Positions 12,501-21,584 of a DNA stretch of 64,000 bases are shown here, piece by piece; position 1 is the first letter of the stretch, and the number at the start of each line of letters is the position of its first letter. Source of the stretch: Nemopilema nomurai (taxonomy: Eukaryota > Cnidaria > Scyphozoa > Rhizostomeae > Rhizostomatidae); NCBI GenBank assembly GCA_003864495.1, contig ML133375.1, positions 315,860 to 379,859 on the forward strand, given 5' to 3'. A program made the position numbers and the translations under genes. The notes under the pieces were generated by a model, which was not told the DNA's origin, did not search any database, and saw only the letters and a program-made list of their open reading frames with translations.

Positions 12501-15500
12501 CATCCAACTCTTCTTCGAGATTACAGCATGATTTGCCTAGGTAATGTTACAAAATATGCTGTAGATATGACTGATGATGTACAAAGCCCAAGGAATACAC
12601 ATTGATCACCTTCAGGTTGAAAACAAGGCCCTACCAAAGAGTGTTAGGAGAAACTTTTAAAATAAAGTTTTTGGGGTGGTGATCCTGTTCGACCTTATTT
12701 GAGATGAAGACAAATAGAATAAAATTGCATTAGGGGAACGTCTATCGCGAGCCTACAAATTCTTTATTGTCAAAAAACTCGACAAAGTTGAATGGGAAGA
12801 TAAACAGAAATGTGCAGGAGAGGAACTTTAAGCATGGGCTTCCAATTGTTAGAGGAAACTTTACCGAAATATCCACTCCAATATTGTCAAAAAATCCGCC
12901 ATCTGGAAGCCGCTTTCCATTGATCTTGCCAATGGCAGCACCAAAAGACTCCCCATCAAAAGCGAAGCCAAGGGCGAAGATCCACCGTGTTCCCTTCAGA
13001 CTAGCAATAATCTCCAGGTGGACAGGGATGCCATCGATCTTCTTTGTCGCCGTGAAGCGGAATGGCGTTAGAGAGTCCAGCCAGCCAGGTAAGAAGTCAT
13101 AGCCGATTGTGCAAGGGCCAAATTCAAAATCCCACACTTTAATTGCCCTGAAATTGTCAGAAAGCGATGCGAATGAGTAAGTGGATAATTTTAAGCATCA
13201 ATGTCGGACAAGCATCATAGAACCGTTACCTGGCGTATATCAATTGTCAGAGCATTAATTATGCGGACATAATTGGTAATAGAAGTTGATTGCTATGCAT
13301 TATAGTTTATAGAAAAAGCGTATTTCAAAATTTTCTAAACGAATCGTACCAAAAATCATCTCCTTGACGAGGCAAAATATCAACAGGTCCCTGAGAAACT
13401 AAGAGAAGCCCTTACGCTGTTGGTGCTTTGCAAAAAGAAGGACTCTCCGGTCTGAAGGCTTATGTAAATAATACCTAGACGCTAATACATGCACACATCT
13501 CTGCATACGTGTTTCTAGTTACAATAAGAGAATAAGCAAGCTGATTTCCCAAACAACCCGAGAGCTGCTTCATGGAACTTATGGCATCACTCGATTTTAA
13601 ACCGGCTGCTTGGTTCAAACGTTCTGCTTCGACCCACACCATTGATTTCGTTGAGTAACACAAGAAGGAGCCTCTCATCAAAATACTTCCATCTCATAGT
13701 CGGTCTAAAGCCCACTACCATGAGAAGAGCTGTTTACATGATCTAATAATGCTTGCAGCCATTGGAAAAGCAATGGGGTTCATCTACGAATGAGACATTA
13801 CCTAAGAGCTGTCTCCACCATGCTTGGGACATTTGTCAGGCCAAGGAAATGAAAGACGTGTTGGATTTTCATCTTGTCAGTTTCCCCATTCATCGAAACA
13901 AGTTGCTTGTGACGGTAAATCTTCGATTTGAAAATTGTTGGTGAAAATCTGAAATATTCCCCTTTTGCCATAAAGCTCTTTGTAGCTCCCTCAGTGTTGT
14001 ATGTTATGCTGAAAGAAGAGATCCCAAAATCACGCTGCTGACACACCATATTTCATTCCAACAACCAACATCCAACGTTCCAACATATTTCATCTCATTT
14101 TATAGAAACATAATGAATGTAAATACACGAGTCAACATACTTTACACTAACCAATAAAATACATATATAAGAATCTCAAAGGATACGCATCTATGGACAA
14201 GTTGGAAGAGATGCAGAAATGAGTCAATATAATAATATAAATTTTTGCAGTTTTCTTGTTCTTCTTTTTCAAATTATGATTTTAATGTTTTCTAGAGTCG
14301 CAGAGCGCTTTGCTGATAGATCTGAACTGTTTCATCTAGCTTTATTAATTATCCATGCTTGTATATAACATTTTCACAGAATTCCTGGAGTTTTGCCTCA
14401 TGGGTCGTACAAACCAAGGACGCACGGGCCATCTTCAACGCAAATAGCACATGTAGCGAGGGTTGAGGCATTTCTTTATGCAATAACTCCATACTCACGA
14501 AACATTACGAATCTCCATGTTTTGGCCAGCGTTGAAATACTCCCTGGTTTCAAGTCCAAAGTCAAATTCGAGCACATCGTACGGGGCTGAACTGTTGACC
14601 CTGACAGAAAAACCAGTTACTTGTCTGTTTTCGTCAGTCGGCTTCTCAAAGCCTGGGAAAGGAACTGCTCCTCTGTATGAAGGGGTGAGGTTATCTGCAA
14701 TGTCTTTTATGGTGACAGCTGGTTCCGGGTCAAAGCAGTACTAAAATGAACAAATGTTCTTTTAACTAATTGCTATTACTGGCTAAGAAGCTTCACAATA
14801 CCTCTAAGTGCAGAGATCCAATTGGTACCCCATAGCACGGTGTCTCTTTTAATGGTAATGCCTTCTGGATGTTGGAGAGGGCGACAAGAAATAAACCAGC
14901 ATATAAAACAGTACAGGAAAGATTGAAAATTGTAGTAGGAATGAGAGAAAAAATTTCTTGTGACAGACATATTTCGTCTACTTTCCAAGAATTGGTGGGA
15001 TGTCAAGTGTCAAGTGGGTGGCCCTCATTTTTGCATGCAATGCTCTTGCTTCATGGATTGCTTGGTTTGGGGTGAGGGTGCGTAAGGCTATTCTGCACAG
15101 GACTTCAACTTAAATAATTAAACACTGTTCGATCAAGAAGAAATGAACATCTTTAAACTTATATTAATGGAAAGCTACTTTGAACTCATAGCCCAATTTT
15201 CATACAGAATCTAATTCATCACTCTAAAAAATCCACAAACAGGAAGAATTTAAATTTTAAGGAACAGGGACAAAAATTCTACAGCTACATCAAAAGGCAA
15301 ATACTTAAGAAGAGGTACGCAAAAGAAGAGTTATTTCTAACTTACCCTGATTTCTTTGCCGTCTTTTTCTAGCCTGTAGCTGAAATACCCATTCTTGAAA
15401 TTTTGCATCTTGAACGCCAATTTTTGATAGACTTCATCTGGAACTCTGTCGTTAGACGGCGATACGAGGCGGTATTTTTCACTTGAGCCGCACTCAAGTC

Positions 15501-18500
15501 CCATGTATGAGTTAGGGAAGACAGGCGAAACGGGTGCAAGAGTTGGAACGAATTCTGAAAATAAAGTTTTTAGGGTGGTGATTATGTTCGACCTAATTGA
15601 ATACGAAGATATATTGAATAGTTGCCAGGTGTAATGACGATAGCATCGGGAATACAGTTCTATGAAATGTAATGCAATTTCATGAGCTTATGCCACAATT
15701 CATGGCAAATTGAAAGGCATTTTCAAATGCTGTTATAACTTATAGGCTAAATTCTTCGTTACACTAGAACTTTGATCTATGTATAGTAGAAAAAGCGTGT
15801 TGTCTTTAATATGCCGCCAAGCGAACATATTCTCTCTATCTACACATTTCGACACACACTAAAACCTTTGCAAGGCAGAACATGACACAGCCTAACACTA
15901 ATGAACTGGACCAAAATGCTCGCAAACAAGGGAGGAAAAAAGAACTTACGGACGCAGTTGCTTGAAGGACACGGCTGGCTCTCCACAGCGGATCCCGGGC
16001 ACTCCTCTCCCCCGTTCTGAGGAGCAGGGTTGTTGCATGCCCGCTTCCTCGAATGCTTTCCTTTCATGCAGTACTGTGAGCTGCATCGGTCCCACGCCGA
16101 CCATTGTGACCAGCTGCCATTGATAGCATCTGCACGAACGGGGGTCGAGAAATAGCGAGCAAGGCAACACATTTGAGCCGTTAAATATACGAAGATAAAA
16201 ATAACTTTATGGACAGAGATCTCTTCCGATCTTTGCAAACAAATATGTGCAACATTAGCGTTCACATTGCAATGGTACTTGTAAAATTCTTATCCAGAAA
16301 TCCTTTGACTTTGGAAACAGACTTTTGATAGGACAAATTCTTTTTGATACACATTAGAAATTTAGAAGACACTTTACCAAAAATCATCAATAGGTCAACA
16401 TGGCTACTCGAATGACCTAAATAATAAAATGTCTCTCCCTAAAGCATGACCAATGAGTTTCAGGTGTTGAAATGTGACTTAAACTTTAGCTAATAGTCCC
16501 ATAGCTTTGCAGTTTTTACCCTTCCTTACACAAGGATTCATACCAATCAAAATAAGTATAGTAAATAATAATTCACTATAGTTTCAGGTCTCTATGTTTT
16601 TAAGTGGCAAATCATGACTGTATTAAAAACAACTTTCAAGGTGTGAAGCCACTCACTGATGCAATCCCTAAGCTTGCATGTCATTTCTTCATTGAAGGCA
16701 CCGGTGCAATTTTTGGCACCGTCCCCTTTTGGTTCCGGACTGTTGCAGTACCGGTCTCTTGTTTTCTTACCGGTTCCACATGGTTTGGAACATTCTGACC
16801 AAGAGGACCAGTCACTAAAGCCTCCGTCCCCTTGGAGCAAAAGCATTTATTTGTCACTAAAGTGTCTTTCTGGCTAACAAAATAATTTCAGTACAAAATA
16901 ATATTCAAAGTAGTCCTGGCTAGAAGTGATAAGAGATGAACAAATGACAAAGAAACGTAGCAAACATAGCTCTTCATTCAAGGGTGAAAATCTATGAATT
17001 ACTTGCTTTAAACAAACGAATAAGGTGGTGACCGATTTTAGGCCTGAACGACTTAAACGTACTTACTCGGGCACTTGTTGAAGCAGGAGAGCACCTTGTC
17101 CTCCCTCGCACCCTGGCAGTCATCGCCTCCGTTCATTGGGGGTGGCGAATTGCACTGCCTCGTTCTCCTTATCACCTGGCCTCCTGTCTTCGAGCAGGTT
17201 TGCAGGCAGACTGACCACTGGGACCATTCCCCGAAACCCCCATGCACCCTACCATCTGCAGAAAATCAAATATCATCTTACCAAACCACCGGGATGGAAC
17301 TAGGGCTACATAGAAATGTCACAGCTCACAAATGAGCTTAGGTCTAGCAAGAGATTCCATTCAATTCAATAACGCTATTAATTCAATTCAATAATTTAGC
17401 AGTTAGCTAACTAGCTTCGGTACCGGCAACTGTTATTTGATCGTGATTATTGGGAGATGCTCGCAAAGAAGGAAAGATGCTGACAATAGCACCAAAAAGG
17501 TTAAACGAAAAGCAAAACTGGCGACACTTCAGAATACAGACCTGGACATTGGGCTAAACATTCCAGCTTGGATTCCGCATTCACGCCAGTGCACAGGGCG
17601 CCGCCATTGAATGGGACAGGGTTATTGCACTGTCGGGTTCGGTTCACAACTGAGCCACCGCAGGGTCTCTCGCATGTGCTCCACTGGCTCCAGTCACCCC
17701 AGCCTCCATCGACTGGAAAGAAAGCGAGGCTACATTAACTCTCCAATCAACAAGAGGCTAAATGAACTCTCCAATCAATAAGAGGCTATACGAGCCCTTA
17801 AATCAACAAGAGGCTACATGAACTCCCCAATCAATAAGAGGCTATACGAGCCCTCTAATCAATAAGAGGCAACATGAACTCTCCAATCAATAAGAGGCTA
17901 TACGAGCCCTCCAATCAATAAGAGGCTACATGAACTCTCCAATCAATAAGAGGCTATACGAGCCCCCTAATCAATAAGAGGCTATATGAGCCCTCAAAGG
18001 AATAAGACACAGTCCACTGACAATTTTGAATATTTCAAAGAAAGGGTGCGAAGCAAAGAACTCGACTGACCTGAGCCAGGTTCACTTTCGGCATTGTCGC
18101 CTGGGCAATAACTTCCATCCGAGCTTGGCACCGGATTCGTACAGGTTTTGGTGCGGATGCGCTGGTTTCCATCGCACAGGCCCTTTCCCCATCCACTCCA
18201 TTCGGACCAGGGGCTCCAAGAGCCATCAACTGGAAATAAAAGAAACGATGCAGACAAACATAGACAAACTAGTATTTCACTACCAAAAGGCACTGTAATC
18301 AATGACCGTCCTGTAGAGTTCCCTTTCTCGTTACTGAAGTGTATTTATGAATAGATAGCGTTTTGAGAACAGAAATAGGAATCATCCTCAAGATCACGAT
18401 AAGTATGCCACACTTTATTATCAATTTGTTTGTTAGAGCTTTTTCCTGAAGATGTTGTCCAGTTACAGTATAAGAGAGTGTTTATTTCTTTAAAGTTATT

Positions 18501-21500
18501 GTCTACAATAAGATTAATTTCTTTATATTTTCTTATTAACATTTGCGCAATCAATTTTAATACCTGAGTTACTTAAATATTAGCTCTTAATCTAGGCAGT
18601 TGCATTAGTGCTTTGTCAAAGATAGGCAATTAGAACACTGAATTGATTCCATTTGTGCAATAAAACGGTATTATAACGATCGACATTTCCAGTTCTATCA
18701 TTACCAGTTCACCTTTAACACAAAATCTCTGGAAATTTAGAGACTGCAAACTCTGAGACTGTTTCTAAAACAAAGTGGGCAGATTAACTTTCAAACGAGC
18801 GAGGTAGAACAGTCATAAAAGAACGATGCAAGCTTACGTCATGCAAATGTCAACAATGGGCATCTAAGCAAACGAAACCCAAAAGGTTTCAGACATAAAC
18901 AAACAACCAAACTGTATTTGAAAAAGATAATTCCAAAACAAACATGAATGAATAGATAATGAAGTACTGTTCATTTATTCTTAATTATTCATAATTAGGT
19001 AAAGAAGTAAAACAAATATTTAAAAAGTCCATCAGGTAATTTTTTCAACCTGCTTCTTCCATGCAGCTAATTCATTTACTTCTTTCCCTAGGAAATCTAA
19101 AAGCCTTGAAAAGTTGTAATAAAAGTGTTTGTACGCGAGTCAACAGGAAGCTTTGATATTGAACGTGCTGCTCTGAACTTCAATGTAATTCTATTTTTTT
19201 ATTTTTGTAATTCTTCTCAGATCATTCAATTGATTGGTAGCTTACGTCGAGTTTGATGGATCCCGCTTCGACGAGTAGACATTACGCTATCGTGCTAAAA
19301 GACCAAACCGCCTACTTATCCTAAGGACCTAGTGCAGCAAGGCTTCCCTGATTCCTTTTAAGATAAAAATCAACTCTCTATTTCTCGTTTCAGTTTAAAG
19401 TGTTCGCCAAAAATTATCGACTATCGTTAATTACACAATATCAGGCAGCGCTAGTTGGATTCAGCCCAGATCACAATGCATCGTTCTCATAAAAACACCC
19501 TTCAAAGGTAACTTCTTGGAAACTCTCTTCAAAGTGAAAATTTAGAAACTATATATCTATGAAGACATATAGATCAATGTGAACATAAACAGAGATTTTG
19601 TTAAAACATCCTCCCCTGCGATAGATATTTTGACTTGCTTCCCGGGCAACTATGAACGTTAAAAAGCGGGCTGAATTGGAAACAGAGCATTCTGGGTAGT
19701 TCGATTGGCTTCAATGTTCGAGCAAATTGGAATGTTTCGGCTACACTGATAGCTCCAGGCTCACAAAACGAACTCTTCACAAACTATCTTTTTAAACTCT
19801 ACAACTGACTCACAAATATTCTGACATAATACTGACAGTGATAATTTGAACAAAAGCCCATAATCATCGAATTACTGCCTTTTAAACATGGTACATGATC
19901 TTTGAGGAGATTCAGTCGCAAGTGAGCGCCTTAGCCAAATAACCGTTGACATCTATGTGGTTAGCTGGCTTACTCGCTTTCATATTGGTGCAATGTCAGA
20001 GACACTATCAGCTTCGTTTACTTAGCTGCAAGAATAACTTAAGTTAAATTGCATTAAACTGTCGCTACACTGTGGCAAAACTGTTCACGGCGGAAGAGTG
20101 CCACATGCACAAGACTGCTCTGTGTAAACAGCGGGGATTTATCTACTTACAAGGTTGTTCCTCTTGTTCCTACATGCTTCCTTCATACGAGAGACAGTCA
20201 ACCTTGTATCTTCGAAGGTGCAATAACCAGCAATAATACTCAAGCAATAATAACGCTGAAATTTTTTACGTAGAATGAAAATTTGGGGAGATGCTTAACT
20301 AGTACTCGAACGGTTACCACAAAGGCTAACAGTATTTACTATCCATGTTCCGCTATTACTATTGCCACCATCAAATGTTTAGGAGACTTAAGTAAGATTC
20401 TGAAGGTAGATGCATCGTGTGAAGCTTTACTAGGCCAAAGACTTTCTTCTTGTGATGCAAAGGGACCTTACTCTAACAATGATTCTAAACTTGTTGTTTG
20501 AATATTGCTCAGCCATCTAGGAATATAAAAATGTCTGCAAATAATGATATTTCGACAAGGCCTTCACAAACTGGATATTCTCCTAACTTCTGTCCATTTT
20601 ACTTATGTTCTTCCCGAGCAACTCTGAACTCCAAGTTTTTTGTGCTCCAGACAAATCCGAATTGTGAAAATAATAGATACAAACTACCTAAACTAGTGCA
20701 GCAAATAAAAATCAAATCATCTAGTATTTTAAAGAAGTAACAGAAAAGCAGATTTTTTTAGCACCAAGAAGTTACATAACAAGTACAAATATTCAAGTGC
20801 TTCCCTATCAGTGTTCTTGTAACCTATTCTCTATAATCGTCATCTTAAAGGATTTAAAGGTTTTCAATCCTTCGTCCACGTTTACATCCTTGGTCCAGCG
20901 AGAAAGCGAAGTTTTAACGATTCAGACACTGTTCTTAAAACAGAACAGGTGAAATAATATCAATTTTCTACACAAAAATGACAGATAGCTTAGACTTCAT
21001 TTAATCCATGCAAAAGTAAATCCTTTCTAACTTTGCAATCTTAATCGTGGAAAAGAATCCACGAGAGGCTTGCAAAATGATATCAGAAATTCGCATGCTT
21101 ACTAAATGCAACAATTAAAAGGCATGAAGTGCGTTGCGACGTTCTACAAGGGTGTGATAACGAAGATGTGCTTTTATATATAATAACCTAATGAGAAATA
21201 AAAAAGTGATAACAGTGCCCCCTAAAGTCGATAACAGTGCTTCCAAAAAAGAAACAAGGGACAGCGTGTTATCAAAAAGTACTAGAAAGGGTATACGTTG
21301 CAGTTTGCTTTTAAAATTCAATTATGATATACGATAGCAAAACATGAAGATTAAGTATTGGGAAATAAAAACAATTGTGTGCAAGTAAACGGAAAATATG
21401 CAGACCATTGAGACATTAAAGGCGAAAAAACCTGTGCCACACTGATCGTGGTAAATTGTGACAAAACATGTGACAGACAATGCTTTCTTGCATACCAGTG

Positions 21501-21584
21501 AAACATGATAGAGCACCTACCAGCTGACTGCGCTCTGCAGCAAAGCAACGAGAGCACAAGGACAAAAAGTTGTCCTCGAGCCAT
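454..21584 (-). CDS. Secreted TSP1 / unknown region / ricin-B / F-type lectin / EGF protein (31 exons, possibly 3' incomplete)
   Basis: Predicted extracellular multidomain lectin of at least 1,781 residues. Coding exons 5' to 3': 21521-21584, 18071-18229, 17542-17712, 17067-17255, 16657-16830, 15950-16129, 15346-15554, 14499-14740, 13802-14008, 12865-13147, 12259-12381, 11389-11577, 10606-10838, 10109-10214, 9597-9764, 9282-9419, 8555-8704, 7885-8094, 6909-7134, 6726-6775, 6072-6222, 5444-5609, 4933-5189, 4321-4481, 3806-3962, 3294-3408, 2783-2981, 2364-2481, 1440-1613, 755-997, 454-585. Every junction has a GT donor and AG acceptor, and phases match throughout. Domain order by residue: signal peptide 1-21, TSP1 x5 22-312, unassigned 313-1348, ricin-like 1349-1598, F-type lectin 1599-1737, EGF-like 1738-1781. 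The last exon ends in phase 1 at a donor, so more exons may lie left of the window. The 9597 donor and the joining of exon 1 across a 3.3-kb intron are the weakest points. Known cnidarian TSP1-lectin fusions such as Hydractinia rhamnospondins suggest adhesion or microbe recognition; that role is inference. Confidence 0.72.
755..1613 (-). other. F-type (fucolectin) domain, two exons
   Basis: Exons 1440-1613 and 755-997 join in phase 1 to give NLALHKTAVQSSTSH, ASRAVDGN, a Cys-containing loop, DPWWRVDLGK, then VTIINRG and a C-terminal half with NPVC, CNPPIPGRYVAVQ and LTVCEV. These are the hallmarks of the eel-fucolectin / tachylectin-4 / pentraxin-1 family. The binding His is followed after exactly 26 residues by Arg, as in the family signature HX26RXDX4R/K, but here the tail reads RGERGDR, with Glu in place of Asp, one residue fewer and no Cys-Cys pair. 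Family members bind L-fucose. The split between domain halves falls at the intron. Confidence 0.88.
1326..1382. repeat. ATTG tetranucleotide microsatellite
   Basis: A run of attgattgattgattgatta units with minor variants lies in the intron between the two F-type lectin exons. No function is suggested. Confidence 0.9.
1684..1846. repeat. 10-bp-periodic array of RGGTCA hexamers (intron 28)
   Basis: Hexamers AGGTCA or GGGTCA occur at 1694, 1714, 1724, 1744, 1754, 1764, 1774, 1784, 1794, 1804 and 1834, with one-mismatch copies at 1734, 1814 and 1824, all in a strict 10-bp register. It reads as a short minisatellite with a unit close to AGGTCACACA. The hexamer equals the nuclear-receptor half-site, and a 10-bp step means a direct repeat with 4-bp spacing (DR4). 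It lies in an intron of the lectin gene. Confidence 0.85.
2364..4481 (-). other. Two ricin-B-like beta-trefoil lectin domains
   Basis: Exons 4321-4481, 3806-3962, 3294-3408, 2783-2981 and 2364-2481 encode about 250 residues with repeated trefoil units. The first reads GACLAATD, then KLVLKGCNNTD, then KQQWAY and KGSLI, which is the classic G-x-C-L-A, L-x-L-x-x-C and QQW ricin-B pattern. The next unit has KKCIDLSD and QKYEC. The second set has GSLAHLGSLKCISA, NKLILRPEC, TEWKID, SHCVRP, ARGSLQHRKSGLCVQT and VLVLGSSC. Ricin-B domains bind galactose-type or other sugars, but specificity cannot be read here. A KRRRS stretch at about residues 1444-1448 is a possible convertase site inside the first trefoil. 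Confidence 0.8.
4629..4785. repeat. GACA-type microsatellite
   Basis: Imperfect runs of agacagac, aggcaggc and catacata lie in the intron before the first ricin-B exon. Overlapping open frames rich in Cys, Leu, Ser and Val on the minus strand are translations of this repeat and are not genes. Confidence 0.9.
4933..15554 (-). other. Unassigned central region of the lectin protein (about 1,040 residues, 17 exons)
   Basis: Residues 313-1348 are encoded by the exons from 15346-15554 to 4933-5189. I recognise no family here. Most of it (about 313-1065) reads as beta-rich with alternating hydrophobic and polar residues and few cysteines. One unit seems repeated: VYLDG followed by HVGGKI in exon 10606-10838, and VYIDG followed by KLGGLV in exon 8555-8704; similar GG turns occur in exons 10109-10214 and 4933-5189. 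Residues 1066-1140 (exon 6909-7134) change to charged helix with six cysteines. Residues 1141-1173 are a cationic amphipathic helix ending in RRRR/S. Residues 1174-1263 are Cys-containing with an Ala/Val-rich helix. The phase chain and lack of stops support real coding sequence. Confidence 0.65.
12658..12721. repeat. Intronic segment duplicated from (or to) 15557-15620
   Basis: The segment aataaagtttttggggtgg and its continuation gttcgacct match 15557-15620 at most positions. At 15557-15620 it forms the 3' end of the intron directly before exon 15346-15554. The copy here lies in the intron between exons 12865-13147 and 12259-12381. Confidence 0.75.
15557..15620. repeat. Intronic segment shared with 12658-12721
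   Basis: This copy abuts the acceptor of exon 15346-15554 on the minus strand. See the entry at 12658 for the match. Confidence 0.75.
15950..18229 (-). other. Five thrombospondin type 1 repeats, one per exon
   Basis: Exons 18071-18229, 17542-17712, 17067-17255, 16657-16830 and 15950-16129 each encode one TSP1 repeat of about 53-63 residues, and all are phase 1-1, the usual symmetric cassette for this domain. Each opens with the Trp ladder (for example WSPWSEW, WGDWSQW, FGEWSQW, FSDWSSW, GSWSQWSAW), which is a C-mannosylation context, and continues with the R-x-R core and a C-N-x-P segment. Repeat 3 keeps a CLQTC motif that fits the O-fucosylation consensus CxxS/TC; repeats 2 and 4 have Pro in its place. 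Repeat 1 lacks the final cysteines. TSP1 repeats bind glycans and matrix proteins. Confidence 0.9.
17727..18010. repeat. Intronic minisatellite, about 10 copies of a 26-30 bp unit
   Basis: The core ctccaatcaataagaggcta repeats about ten times between TSP1 exons 1 and 2. Units alternate between endings like catga and tacgagc, so a 56-bp dimer is the higher-order period. It ends just upstream of the first TSP1 exon donor at 18071. Confidence 0.92.
18230..21520. other. Large first intron of the lectin gene
   Basis: About 3.3 kb without any exon I can support. Short open frames on both strands (for example at 20283-20740) lack splice-flanked homology or codon character. The stretch may hold regulatory elements, but none is recognisable. 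Confidence 0.5.
21521..21584 (-). CDS. First exon: signal peptide of the lectin gene
   Basis: This 64-nt exon starts with ATG and encodes MARGQLFVLVLSLLCCRAQS followed by Ala. A short charged n-region, a Leu/Val-rich core and a small-residue end are typical of a cleaved secretion signal. It ends in phase 1 at a GTAGGT donor, which matches the phase 1 start of the first TSP1 exon at 18229. No other open exon was seen between them, so they are joined here. The 3.3-kb gap makes the link inference, not proof. Confidence 0.6.

Noticed and set aside
17727..18010. Regularly spaced repeats resembling a CRISPR array
   Set aside because: Whole units are tandemly repeated without unique spacers, and the window is an animal genome.
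20283..20740. Two consecutive plus-strand frames of 72 and 80 codons in the lectin intron 1
   Set aside because: Low-complexity, no homology seen, no supporting splice or start context.
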